A DNA stretch of 64,000 bases from Pseudomonadota bacterium (GTDB lineage: Bacteria; Pseudomonadota; Gammaproteobacteria; Burkholderiales; Gallionellaceae). Below are positions 52,733-62,106 of this stretch, piece after piece. Within the stretch, counting starts at the first letter, position 1, and each line of letters begins with the position of its first letter. The stretch spans positions 620,001 through 684,000 of the forward strand of contig JAJZUP010000001.1 in the NCBI GenBank assembly GCA_021848465.1, in the 5' to 3' direction. The notes below the pieces were generated by a model. It saw nothing but the letters and a program-made list of their open reading frames with translations. It was not told the origin of the DNA and ran no database searches. A program made the position numbers and the translations under genes.

Positions 52733-53494
52733 ATGAAGGTGATTCTTCTTGCAGGTGGTTTTGGTACTCGGCTGTCAGAATATACGGATGTGATCCCTAA
52801 ACCGATGGTGCCAATCGGTGGAAAACCGATTTTATGGCATATCATGAAAACTTATGCTCATTTTGGACATAAGGATTTTCATGTTGCACTTGGTTACAAG
52901 GCTGAAGTTATAAAAGAATATTTTCTTAATTATAGGGCGCTTAATGCGGATTTTACGGTTGACCTCGCAACCGGTGCGCTATCCTCACATCAGTTTGATT
53001 CGGTAGATTGGCGAGTCACTTTGGTAAATACAGGTGCGTCATCTATGACAGGGGGGCGAGTGAAGCGCATGCAACCATTTATTGGGAATGAAACATGTAT
53101 GCTGACATACGGTGATGGCGTGGCGGATATTGATTTGGATGCACTACTTAAATTTCATCGAAGTCATGGAAAAATGGTCACAGTTTCGGCTGTGAGACCC
53201 GCCGCTCGCTTTGGTGAATTGGAAATTGAAAATGGAAAAGTGACGAATTTTCAAGAGAAACCGCAGCTACATGATGGCTGGATAAACGGAGGATATTTTG
53301 TCATTGAGCCTGAATTCTTTGATTTTATTGAGGGAGACAATACTTTGCTCGAGCGTGAACCGTTAGAGCGCGCGACAAAGGCCGGAGAATTAATGGCGTA
53401 TCACCACCATGGTTTTTGGCATTGTATGGATACTAAGCGCGATCATGATTTATTAGAGGCGATGTGGGCAAAAGGTGCCCCTTGGGTGTTATAA
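52733..53494 (+). CDS. rfbF: Glucose-1-phosphate cytidylyltransferase
   Basis: RfbF makes CDP-glucose from glucose 1-phosphate and CTP, the entry point to CDP-dideoxyhexoses. The 253-residue protein has LLAGGFGTRLSEYTDVIPKPMVPIGGKPI, NTGASSMTGGRVKRM, TYGDGVADID and GFWHCMDTKRDHDLLE, all diagnostic. AGAGGCG lies seven bases before the ATG. Order here is rfbG, cupin, rfbF, which differs from the classical rfbFGH order. Confidence 0.95.
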   Translation: MKVILLAGGFGTRLSEYTDVIPKPMVPIGGKPILWHIMKTYAHFGHKDFHVALGYKAEVIKEYFLNYRALNADFTVDLATGALSSHQFDSVDWRVTLVNTGASSMTGGRVKRMQPFIGNETCMLTYGDGVADIDLDALLKFHRSHGKMVTVSAVRPAARFGELEIENGKVTNFQEKPQLHDGWINGGYFVIEPEFFDFIEGDNTLLEREPLERATKAGELMAYHHHGFWHCMDTKRDHDLLEAMWAKGAPWVL

Positions 53495-53500
53495 AATATT

Positions 53501-54451
53501 GTGCGAGTTTTAATAACGGGTGGACAAGGATTCGTAGGGGCGCGGTTGGCACAGCATTTGGCGCTACTGAATTATGAAATTCTTGTGGGGTCACGTTTTA
53601 AGACGTCTGCCTCATATTATCAACTGGGCATTGAGTGTGCAACGATTGAATGGGAGAATTTCTCTTCAATAAAAGAAGCCTGTTCCGGCGTTGATATAGT
53701 AATACATGCGGCTGGTATGAATGCTCAAGATTGCTATAGCGATCCAGAGTCTGCGTTGTATTTTAACGGGGTTATAACTGCAAGGCTGATACGCGCTGCA
53801 ATTGATGAGCGGGTGAAGAAATTTATTTATTTATCTACCGCACATATATATGGCGCACCGTTATGTGGCGTAATTTCAGAAACCAAGTGTCCGCAAAATT
53901 TACACCCATATGCGACATCGCATTTAGCAGGTGAGCAAATGTGCTTATCTGCTAGGCAGCAAGGAAAAATTGAGGGAAGTGTCTTGCGTTTGTCAAATGC
54001 ATTTGGTGCGCCGGTGCATAAAGACACAAATTGTTGGACGTTATTAATCAATGATCTATGTAGGCAGGCGGCTACTACTGGAAAATTAAAGTTAAGATCG
54101 GCGGGTTTGCAACGAAGGGACTTTGTATCGCTTACTAATGTCGTCAGGGCTGTCTCGCATGTCATGTTGTTAAACCCCTCCCAAGCAGGAAATGGAATTT
54201 TTAATGTTGGTGGGATGTGGGCTCCAAGAGTGATTGATGTCGCCAAATTAATACAGGCTCGCAGTTCCGTAATATTTGGGTACTCTCCAGAAATTTGCGT
54301 TGCTGAGAACTCTAGTGACGAGATAACGCAGGATTTAGATTATTGCATTGATAAATTGAGTGGCACCGGCTTCCATTTGCTAAACAATGTAACAGATGAG
54401 GTCGATTCAATTTTGATGTATTGCCAAAATTTTTTTGGAAAGAATGGATGA
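53501..54451 (+). CDS. Extended SDR epimerase/reductase with altered catalytic lysine
   Basis: The 316-residue protein starts VLITGGQGFVGARLA and has DIVIHAAGMN, YLSTAHIYG and a C-terminal sugar-binding part. At the active site the sequence is Tyr137-Ala-Thr-Ser-His141, so the SDR lysine is histidine. It may still bind NAD but work differently, or be inactive. It starts with GTG six bases after rfbF and overlaps the next transferase by four bases, so it belongs to the CDP-sugar block. Confidence 0.75.
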   Translation: MRVLITGGQGFVGARLAQHLALLNYEILVGSRFKTSASYYQLGIECATIEWENFSSIKEACSGVDIVIHAAGMNAQDCYSDPESALYFNGVITARLIRAAIDERVKKFIYLSTAHIYGAPLCGVISETKCPQNLHPYATSHLAGEQMCLSARQQGKIEGSVLRLSNAFGAPVHKDTNCWTLLINDLCRQAATTGKLKLRSAGLQRRDFVSLTNVVRAVSHVMLLNPSQAGNGIFNVGGMWAPRVIDVAKLIQARSSVIFGYSPEICVAENSSDEITQDLDYCIDKLSGTGFHLLNNVTDEVDSILMYCQNFFGKNG

Positions 54452-55362
54452 ATACATCGCCAAGAGTTTCAATCATAATCCCGACCTATAATCATGCGAA
54501 TTTTTTAAGAGAGGCCTTGCAATCGATACAGGCGCAATCTTTAAGTGATTGGGAAGCAATTGTGGTAAACAATTATTCTGAAGACGATACCATTTCTATT
54601 GTCGAATCATTTCGCGATCCACGAATTAGATTGGTGAATTTTAGGAATAATGGTGTTATTGCTGCCTCTAGAAATAAAGGGATAGGCCTTTCCAGAGGCG
54701 AATATCTAGCATTTCTGGACTCGGATGACATATGGTTTCCGGAAAAACTAGCTAAATGTCTTCAACATTTCACCGATGATATAAAGCTCGTTGGTCACGG
54801 ATTTTCATTGTTGGGCCCTAAAAGGCGAAATATTTTTTCTGGACCGGAAAATCGGGCGACCTTTGCCTCCTTGCTTTATGAAGGGAACTGTATAACCCCA
54901 TCAGCTACTGTGGTACGAAGGGATGCGGTTATATCAGTTGGAGGGTTTTCTGAATCGAGAGACGTGATTACGGCTGAGGACTATCATCTATGGCTTAAAT
55001 TGGCGCAAGCTGGGAACAAAATGTTTTTCCTAAAGGATGTTTTGGCGGGATATCGCATTCACTCAGGAAACCAAAGTAGTTCGGTTGATAAGCATTTATG
55101 TGCATTGCTGTCAGTCCTAAATGAATTTTTTCCGAAGTCGGATGGCCTAAATTTGAAAATAAGGAGCCAAATTAGAAGACGGTATGCTATTGCTTTTTAT
55201 GGCGCAGGACGCTCATATCAGCAAAGTGGAGCGTATTTGAGTTCACTTCCGCTATTATTTAGATCAATACAGACATGGCCGTTTTTTTTGAAAAGCTACA
55301 TGGCTATTGTATTCGCATTAGTCGGTGCCATGGTACGAAAGCAACCTAGGAGCAGGAGTTGA
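54448..55362 (+). CDS. Glycosyltransferase family 2
   Basis: This 304-residue GT-A enzyme has VSIIIPTYNHANFLREAL, AIVVNNYSEDDT and the DSDDIW metal-binding motif, then ITAEDYHLWLKLAQAG in the acceptor part. The ATG at 54448 overlaps the upstream stop (ATGA), and the open frame upstream is inside the SDR gene. The final 40 residues are hydrophobic and basic. Donor sugar is unknown; FucNAc, galactose or the dideoxyhexose are candidates. Confidence 0.85.
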   Translation: MNTSPRVSIIIPTYNHANFLREALQSIQAQSLSDWEAIVVNNYSEDDTISIVESFRDPRIRLVNFRNNGVIAASRNKGIGLSRGEYLAFLDSDDIWFPEKLAKCLQHFTDDIKLVGHGFSLLGPKRRNIFSGPENRATFASLLYEGNCITPSATVVRRDAVISVGGFSESRDVITAEDYHLWLKLAQAGNKMFFLKDVLAGYRIHSGNQSSSVDKHLCALLSVLNEFFPKSDGLNLKIRSQIRRRYAIAFYGAGRSYQQSGAYLSSLPLLFRSIQTWPFFLKSYMAIVFALVGAMVRKQPRSRS

Positions 55363-55382
55363 AGGGCTCTGTTCTTTAAAAT

Positions 55383-56516
55383 ATGAGAGCAATGCCATTG
55401 GTTTTCCTTCCCGTGTTGTTCTACCCGCCTTTACAACTTACGGATGTTGTTCCTTCCACTTTGCGGGTATCCCTTTTTATATTTCTGGTCGCATGGTTAT
55501 TTCTGAAGACAAGAAAGCTTTCGCAAAAAGACTTGATAATTTTTTTTGTATTAATGCTCCTGTTATGTTTGGTTATCACTGTAAATTATTTTGATGCAGC
55601 GGGCCTAAGAACGGCATCAAGCACAACTTTAACTCTGATATTCGCCTGGATCTCATTTAGGGCGGTAAGGGCAAACGAAAAAGTAAGAAGTGCGCTAATT
55701 TACTTTTATTTTGTTGTTTTTCTAATAGTTCCAATATTTTCATTACTTAGCCTAGCATATTACTTTTTGTGGGGTGAGGTTAATTTATTAAACATAGATC
55801 CGGGAGGGCACGGATCATACATTTACACACCATTCGGGACCTTGGTTTCAAAAGATTTTTGGGGAGTTTGGATTGCTTATAGAAGCTTTTCATATTTTTA
55901 TGAGCCGGTATTACTAGCTTTTTTTTATGCGGTCAATATATTCGTATTGGTGCCCTTATTAAGAGAGAAAAAATACAAAACTAAACTGTTCTTATGGGTA
56001 AACTGGCTCGGGGGGATATTCACATTCTCGTATTTATTTATGGTGTTGTGTGGTTATTTTATTTTTTTGGAGAAAATAAATCTATCGCCGAAGAAGATAT
56101 TACTTTTCGTGACCGGAAGTATTATGGTGGTCGCTTTAATTTTTCATTTTGACATATTTTCAGCTAGCTCCTTAGGGGAAAGAGTGGTTAGGATTCAAGG
56201 CTTTATTGATGCCATGGAAAAGAGTAACATTGTTCAGTTATTTTTTGGACATGGATTTACACAGGATACCGGTTTTAATATGGGGTTTGCGAGTGGAGTG
56301 TTAACATCAATTTACGAAATTGGTTTAATCGGTCTAGTAATCAGTTTAGTTTTTTTACTAATTGTTATAAACGGGAACTATGGTGCGTTACCAGTTTACT
56401 TAATTGCAGATCTAATCTTTGAGCCACTGAAAATGCCATTATTTTGGGTACTGGTTATATTGCTGTCAGCTATTGGTAAGTATGGTTTTGATCAATATCA
56501 AAGAAAAACCGAATAA
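55383..56516 (+). CDS. O-antigen polymerase-like membrane protein (Wzy candidate)
   Basis: The 377-residue protein is almost entirely hydrophobic with about ten predicted membrane helices and a large loop around residues 130-175 (GGHGSYIYTPFGT...), the topology of Wzy polymerases that join repeat units in the periplasm. Sequence motifs are weak, as usual for Wzy. It is the only Wzy-like gene in the window. A ligase (WaaL) is the main alternative, but the location in the glycan cluster favours Wzy. Confidence 0.7.
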   Translation: MRAMPLVFLPVLFYPPLQLTDVVPSTLRVSLFIFLVAWLFLKTRKLSQKDLIIFFVLMLLLCLVITVNYFDAAGLRTASSTTLTLIFAWISFRAVRANEKVRSALIYFYFVVFLIVPIFSLLSLAYYFLWGEVNLLNIDPGGHGSYIYTPFGTLVSKDFWGVWIAYRSFSYFYEPVLLAFFYAVNIFVLVPLLREKKYKTKLFLWVNWLGGIFTFSYLFMVLCGYFIFLEKINLSPKKILLFVTGSIMVVALIFHFDIFSASSLGERVVRIQGFIDAMEKSNIVQLFFGHGFTQDTGFNMGFASGVLTSIYEIGLIGLVISLVFLLIVINGNYGALPVYLIADLIFEPLKMPLFWVLVILLSAIGKYGFDQYQRKTE

Positions 56517-56577
56517 TTTTGTTTGGCAATGCATTTCAGTGTTTATTTGAGATTTGTAATTGGGGGGCAGTATAAGA

Positions 56578-57597
56578 ATGAAAGTTCTAGTTACTGGGGG
56601 CGCAGGGTATATTGGCTCTCACACTTGCGTGAGTCTTATGTCAGCAGGTTATGAAGTCGCAGTATTGGATAATCTTAGCAATGGGCATTTCGAGGCTGTA
56701 CTGCGGGCCCAGCAGCTTTCAGGACATTCGCTCAGATTTTATAACGCTGACTTGCGTGACAAGGCTGACGTAGAGAAAGTTTTTTATGCATTCCAACCTG
56801 AAGCAGTTATTCATTTTGCGGCACTCAAATCGGTCGAAGAGTCAATACGTGAACCGTTGCTTTACTATGAAAGTAATGTTGCCGGTAGCGTAATCTTGCT
56901 TCAGGTCATGAGCGAATACAAAGTGAAGCAGCTAGTCTTTTCTTCAACTGCGAATGTGTATGGTCATGCTTTGGATGTTCCGATAAGCGAAGATTCTCAT
57001 ATTGCCCCAACCAACCCATATGGGCGAAGTAAGGCGATGATTGAGCAGATACTTTCGGATATAGTTGCCTCTGAGGCTGATTGGAGGGTTGCCAGGCTAC
57101 GCTATTTTAATCCAATGGGCGCGCATCCAAGCGGGATAATTGGGGAGGACCCACGTGGGGTGCCAAGTAATCTGCCCCCCTATATAGCTCAAGTGGCATT
57201 AGGGCGGCGTAGTCAATTACAAATTTTTGGGGGTGATTACGATACTCCAGACGGGACAGGCGTCCGTGACTATATCCATGTTGTTGATCTTGCCGAAGGG
57301 CATGTGGCTGCGCTGAATTATTTGACAAACAATATGGGTTTGGTCACGGCCAACTTGGGGACAGGGCGAGGATATAGCGTGTTGGAAATGGTTAAGGCTT
57401 TTGAGCGCGTTAGCGGGCATCCTATTCCATATCGAATAGTTGGGCGCCGCTCTGGTGATGTGGCAAAAAGTTATGCGGCTACAAATAAGGCTGAGAAATT
57501 ATTTGCGTGGAAGGCTAGATTTGGTTTGGATGATATGTGTCGCGATGCATGGCGATGGCAGGTGATGAATCCCAGCGGCTATAGCCGTAATAATTGA
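56578..57597 (+). CDS. galE: UDP-glucose 4-epimerase
   Basis: GalE interconverts UDP-glucose and UDP-galactose, or the N-acetyl forms. The 339-residue protein has VTGGAGYIGSHTCVSL, LDNLSNGH, FAALKSVEES, FSSTANVYG, NPYGRSKAMIE and RDYIHVVDLAEGHV, a complete match to the family. The ATG at 56578 is preceded by a G-rich run. It supplies galactose-type sugars for the repeat unit. Confidence 0.94.
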   Translation: MKVLVTGGAGYIGSHTCVSLMSAGYEVAVLDNLSNGHFEAVLRAQQLSGHSLRFYNADLRDKADVEKVFYAFQPEAVIHFAALKSVEESIREPLLYYESNVAGSVILLQVMSEYKVKQLVFSSTANVYGHALDVPISEDSHIAPTNPYGRSKAMIEQILSDIVASEADWRVARLRYFNPMGAHPSGIIGEDPRGVPSNLPPYIAQVALGRRSQLQIFGGDYDTPDGTGVRDYIHVVDLAEGHVAALNYLTNNMGLVTANLGTGRGYSVLEMVKAFERVSGHPIPYRIVGRRSGDVAKSYAATNKAEKLFAWKARFGLDDMCRDAWRWQVMNPSGYSRNN

Positions 57598-57612
57598 AAA
57601 CTATAGGCAATC

Positions 57613-58737
57613 ATGCGTATATTCATCAATGCACTTTCGGCACGATTGGGCGGTGGGCAGACATATCTCATCAATCTTCTTAGACTGGTTCCGCAGGATA
57701 GAAATATCCAAATATTCGTTTTAGTTCAACCGTCATTTCAACTGGCGGGCCTGCCTCAAAACGTTATTCGGATAGAGCGGCAGTCGCTGGGAAATCCATT
57801 TGTTCGAGCAATTTGGGAAGAGCTCTTTCTGCCAAGCTTGTTAAAGAGCTTGAAAATTGATCTATTCTTTTCGCCGGGCGGATTGTTGCCAAGGAGGTTG
57901 CCAATCGGGATGCAGGCTGTTGTAACGTTTCAGAACATGCTGCCATTTGATCTTGTGCAGAGAGCCAAATATCCGTATGGCTATAGAAGATTCCGGGACT
58001 GGCTGTTGGAGCGGGGATTGTCAGCTGCGATGCGGCGTTCGAATTTAGTGATATTTATTTCTAATTTTGCTAAAGACTTTATTAAACGTACATTAGGGGA
58101 ATTACCTGGCAAGAGCATTGTGGTTCCACACGGCATACACCCGGCATTTAGATTGTCGTCAGAGGGGGGCTTAAGAAGACCAAACTGGGTGCCACAAAGT
58201 GACTACTTTTTATATGTATCTTTTATAGATTTCTATAAATCACAATTGGAGGTGGTGCGTGGGTTTGACATGTACCTGCGTCGAGGGGGGGCTGGGCAGT
58301 TATTGTTGGTTGGTGCGGAATACCGGCACTACGGGGACTTAGTGAGAGATGAGATAGTAAAGCTCGGGCTGCAAGATAAAGTAATTATGATTGGTAATGT
58401 TCCTCACGATGAGTTACCGGCCGCTTATCAGAATGCAAAGGTTAATATTTTCGCATCGCTTACAGAAAACTGCCCAAATATTCTGTTAGAAATAATGGCT
58501 TCGGGGCGGCCAGCGCTGGTTTCAGACCGTCCGCCTATGCCAGAGTTTGGTGGGGGAGCAGTAGAGTATTTCAATCCCTCGAGTCCGGAAGATTTTGCAA
58601 ATCGGCTTGAGCAATTGATGGGGGATGAGGAAAAGCAAAGCAGGTTAGGCAAAATTGCTAAGGAGCATGTAGTTGGGTGGGATTGGGATGTGGCGGCGGA
58701 CTCCACATGGACGGCTATCTCTAATATAAACGAATAA
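57613..58737 (+). CDS. Glycosyltransferase family 4
   Basis: This 374-residue GT-B enzyme has LSARLGGGQTYLINLL, FISNFAKDFI, VVPHGIHPAFR and the C-terminal donor site FASLTENCPNILLEIMASGRPAL with the EX7E pattern. It sits 15 bases after galE, so the two are probably co-transcribed, hinting at a galactosyl donor, though mannose or others are possible. It acts on the cytoplasmic face of the inner membrane. Confidence 0.88.
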   Translation: MRIFINALSARLGGGQTYLINLLRLVPQDRNIQIFVLVQPSFQLAGLPQNVIRIERQSLGNPFVRAIWEELFLPSLLKSLKIDLFFSPGGLLPRRLPIGMQAVVTFQNMLPFDLVQRAKYPYGYRRFRDWLLERGLSAAMRRSNLVIFISNFAKDFIKRTLGELPGKSIVVPHGIHPAFRLSSEGGLRRPNWVPQSDYFLYVSFIDFYKSQLEVVRGFDMYLRRGGAGQLLLVGAEYRHYGDLVRDEIVKLGLQDKVIMIGNVPHDELPAAYQNAKVNIFASLTENCPNILLEIMASGRPALVSDRPPMPEFGGGAVEYFNPSSPEDFANRLEQLMGDEEKQSRLGKIAKEHVVGWDWDVAADSTWTAISNINE

Positions 58738-58779
58738 GACCGTGCTTGCGGGCATAATATTTCGTAGATAAAGGTACAC

Positions 58780-59814
58780 ATGTTTGCTAATAAAAAACTG
58801 GTTATTACTGGTGGAACTGGGTCGTTTGGAAATGCAGTGTTGAAGCGATTTTTGCATACAGATATAGCAGAAATACGTATTTTCAGTCGGGACGAAAAAA
58901 AACAAGATGATATGCGCAAGCAATATAGCAATCCGAAACTGAAATTCTATATTGGCGATGTAAGAGATTCACGTAGTTTGCTACAAGCGTTTCGAGGAGT
59001 GGATTTCTGTTTTCATGCGGCCGCACTTAAACAAGTACCTTCTTGCGAATTTTATCCGATGGAAGCATTTAGAACCAATGTAATTGGTACAGAAAATGTA
59101 CTTGAAGCCGCTATTTCGAATGGACTAAAGAAGGTGGTCTGTTTGAGCACTGACAAAGCGGTCTACCCTATAAATGCAATGGGGATATCCAAGGCAATGA
59201 TGGAAAAGGTGATGGTTGCGACATCTCGCAACTTAGACCAGGGCGGGACCGTAATTTGTGGTACTCGCTATGGAAATGTAATGGCCTCACGAGGATCTGT
59301 TATTCCTCTCTTTGTGGAGCAGGTATTGGCAAAAATACCGCTCTCAATCACAGACCCATCCATGACGCGTTTTATGATGACTTTGGAGGATGCGGTAGAT
59401 CTGGTGTTATACGCTTTTGAGCACGGCAAGAATGGGGACATATTTGTACAGAAGTCGCCGGCGGCGACTATTAGCGTATTAGCAAAGGCTTTGTTGCAAA
59501 TCATGAACAGGCCAGAACATGAGATTCGCGTAATTGGTACACGTCATGGCGAAAAACTTTATGAAGTTTTGTTAAGTCGCGAAGAAAGGGTGGCCTCACG
59601 AGATATGGGGAATTATTACTGTATTCCGCCGGACTTGCGAGATTTAAATTATGGGAAATTCGTCGAGCAAGGCGAAGTGAAAATATCCGGGGCGGAGGAT
59701 TACAACTCCCACAATACTGAAAGGCTGGATGTGGCAGGAATGAAGGCTTTATTGCTTAAACTCCCATATATTCAAGCGGTCATGCGCGAAGAACAGGCGC
59801 AGGTAGAAACTTAA
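58780..59814 (+). CDS. wbjB: UDP-GlcNAc 4,6-dehydratase/5-epimerase (WbjB/FnlA/CapE type)
   Basis: This is the first step of UDP-N-acetyl-L-fucosamine synthesis. The 344-residue SDR has ITGGTGSFGNAVLKRFL, SRDEKKQDDMR, the active-site STDKAVYPINAMGISK and GTRHGEKLYEVLLSREE. It is followed without a gap by wbjC and then wbjD, the standard order. It is distinct from LegB at 32.0 kb, and is complete with good motif conservation. Confidence 0.93.
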   Translation: MFANKKLVITGGTGSFGNAVLKRFLHTDIAEIRIFSRDEKKQDDMRKQYSNPKLKFYIGDVRDSRSLLQAFRGVDFCFHAAALKQVPSCEFYPMEAFRTNVIGTENVLEAAISNGLKKVVCLSTDKAVYPINAMGISKAMMEKVMVATSRNLDQGGTVICGTRYGNVMASRGSVIPLFVEQVLAKIPLSITDPSMTRFMMTLEDAVDLVLYAFEHGKNGDIFVQKSPAATISVLAKALLQIMNRPEHEIRVIGTRHGEKLYEVLLSREERVASRDMGNYYCIPPDLRDLNYGKFVEQGEVKISGAEDYNSHNTERLDVAGMKALLLKLPYIQAVMREEQAQVET

Positions 59815-60918
59815 ATGAAAGTATTGATAACTGGTGCGAATGGATTTATAGGAAAAAACTTGTGCGTTCATTTACGCGAACGAGGTATTGAGTCAGTTTC
59901 TTTCGTGAGGGGCATGACTCAGGCCGACCTTGCTGCAAAGCTTGAGGGGGTGGAATTTATCTTTCATCTTGCGGGAGTTAATCGTCCCAAGGATGAGTCA
60001 GAGTTTATTATTGGCAATACAAGTTTGACCCAGAGTCTTTGCGAATTAATTCGGGAAAGTGGTAGGAAAATCCCAATACTATATACCTCTTCGATTCAGG
60101 CAGAAATTGATAATCCTTATGGGCAAAGCAAGCGAGAGGCGGAAGAAGCTTTGTTGCAATTGGAGAAGGCAGCAGGAATTCCTGTTTATATATATCGACT
60201 GCCTAATGTGTTTGGAAAATGGAGTCGCCCGAATTACAACTCGGTGGTAGCCACTTTTTGCCATAACATTGCAAACGACTTGCCAATCCATATTAATTTC
60301 CCTGATGCGATTTTGACATTGGTTTATATCGACGATGTGGTGCGTGAATTTATGCGACTGCTCGAAGATCGCCCATTGGGAGTTGTTTGGCCAGAAATTA
60401 CGCCACAATACGAAATTACGGTTGGGGAGTTGGCCGCACAGATTAAGGCATTCAAGGATAGCCGTAATTCTATGATTATCGAGGAGGTGGGGCAGGGGGT
60501 GACTAGAGCGTTGTATTCTACCTATCTAAGTTACCTTCGCCCAGCTCAGTTTACTTATCCTCTTCGATCTCATGTGGATGTGAGGGGGCAATTTGTAGAA
60601 TTTCTAAAAACTAAAAACGTTGGGCAATTTTCCTTCTTTACGGCTCATTCAGGAGTGACTCGGGGCGGGCATTATCATCATTCAAAAAATGAAAAGTTTC
60701 TAGTAGTGCAAGGCCGCGCGAAGTTTAAATTCCGTCATATAGAAACTGGGGAAAGTTACGAAATCCTAACAGATGCGGCAACTCCTGAGGTCGTGGAGAC
60801 TGTACCAGGTTGGTCTCATGATATTACCAATATTGGTAATGGAGAAATGATTGTATTGCTTTGGGCTAATGAAATTTTCGACCCTCAATATCCCGATACC
60901 ATTACCTATAAGGTTTGA
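59815..60918 (+). CDS. wbjC: UDP-L-FucNAc pathway epimerase/reductase with C-terminal cupin (WbjC/FnlB/CapF)
   Basis: This is the second enzyme of the FucNAc route, a 367-residue fusion of an SDR ([24 protein letters not shown]) and a cupin domain from about residue 255 ([20 protein letters not shown]). Both halves are present as in CapF of Staphylococcus and WbjC of Pseudomonas. The gene begins directly at the wbjB stop. Confidence 0.93.
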   Translation: MKVLITGANGFIGKNLCVHLRERGIESVSFVRGMTQADLAAKLEGVEFIFHLAGVNRPKDESEFIIGNTSLTQSLCELIRESGRKIPILYTSSIQAEIDNPYGQSKREAEEALLQLEKAAGIPVYIYRLPNVFGKWSRPNYNSVVATFCHNIANDLPIHINFPDAILTLVYIDDVVREFMRLLEDRPLGVVWPEITPQYEITVGELAAQIKAFKDSRNSMIIEEVGQGVTRALYSTYLSYLRPAQFTYPLRSHVDVRGQFVEFLKTKNVGQFSFFTAHSGVTRGGHYHHSKNEKFLVVQGRAKFKFRHIETGESYEILTDAATPEVVETVPGWSHDITNIGNGEMIVLLWANEIFDPQYPDTITYKV

Positions 60919-60920
60919 TA

Positions 60921-62057
60921 ATGAAAAGATTAAAAGTTGTCTCTATTGTGGGGACGAGACCGGAGATTATTCGTCTTTCTCGCGTTCTTGCTTGTCTGGA
61001 TGAGCATTGTGAGCATGTGCTGGTTCATACCGGACAAAATTATGATTACGAATTAAATCAAATTTTTTTCGAGGATTTGGGAGTTCGAAAGCCAGACTAT
61101 TTTTTGAATAGTGCATCAAACAGCACGGGTGCTGCACATACGATCGGGAATCTAATTATTGCGACCGACAAAGTGCTTAGTGATGTGCAGCCAGATGCAT
61201 TGCTTGTGCTTGGCGATACGAATAGCTGTCTGTCAGTGATTCCTGCCAAGCGGCGCAAGATTCCGATTTTCCATATGGAGGCCGGAAATCGATGTTTTGA
61301 TATGCGAGTGCCGGAAGAGACAAATCGGCGTATTGTTGACCATACTGCAGACGTAAATCTGACTTACAGCACAATTGCACGAGATTATCTGCTACGCGAA
61401 GGGCTGCCGCCTGACTTAGTGATAAAAACAGGTAGCCCGATGTTTGAGGTATTGAATTACTATCGAGACAGAATCGATGCCTCAACAGTGTTGGAGCGCT
61501 TAGGATTAAGGCGAGGGCACTATTTCGTGGTAAGTGCGCATCGAGAGGAGAATATCGAATCTTCCAAGTCGTTTACTAAGCTAGTGGAAATACTGAATGC
61601 GATAGCAGAGGATTATGATATTCCTGTGATTGTATCTACGCATCCGCGTACTCAAAAAAGGATTGATGTTGCGAAGTCAAAATTCCACTCGCAAGTTCGT
61701 TTGCTGAAACCGCTTGGATTTCATGACTATGTCAAGCTTCAATTATCAGCACGAGCGGTCTTATCGGACAGCGGAACAATAAACGAAGAGTCGTCAATTT
61801 TAAACTTTCCTGCATTGAACTTACGTGAGGCTCATGAGCGACCTGAGGGGATGGAGGAGGCATCAGTAATGATGGTCGGACTAGAGGTTGATCGAGTCCG
61901 GCAGGGGCTGGCTATCTTGGCGACACAACCTTCTGGTTCGGAGCGAATACTAAGGCAGGTTAACGATTACAGTATGCCCAACGTGTCAGAAAAGGTGGTT
62001 CGAATAATTCACAGTTATACGGATTATGTAAACCGCGTGGTATGGAAAAAATACTAA
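60921..62057 (+). CDS. wbjD: UDP-N-acetyl sugar C2 epimerase (WbjD/FnlC/CapG)
   Basis: This is the third enzyme of the UDP-L-FucNAc route, from the non-hydrolysing UDP-GlcNAc 2-epimerase family. The 378-residue protein has [50 protein letters not shown] and a [13 protein letters not shown] segment. ATG at 60921 follows AAGG, and a TTG at 60915 is the alternative and overlaps wbjC. Confidence 0.93.
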   Translation: MKRLKVVSIVGTRPEIIRLSRVLACLDEHCEHVLVHTGQNYDYELNQIFFEDLGVRKPDYFLNSASNSTGAAHTIGNLIIATDKVLSDVQPDALLVLGDTNSCLSVIPAKRRKIPIFHMEAGNRCFDMRVPEETNRRIVDHTADVNLTYSTIARDYLLREGLPPDLVIKTGSPMFEVLNYYRDRIDASTVLERLGLRRGHYFVVSAHREENIESSKSFTKLVEILNAIAEDYDIPVIVSTHPRTQKRIDVAKSKFHSQVRLLKPLGFHDYVKLQLSARAVLSDSGTINEESSILNFPALNLREAHERPEGMEEASVMMVGLEVDRVRQGLAILATQPSGSERILRQVNDYSMPNVSEKVVRIIHSYTDYVNRVVWKKY

Positions 62058-62106
62058 TGATGTGATTCAAAAGGAGCCGAGGTTTGAGGCTTATAGGTAG
62101 AATATT

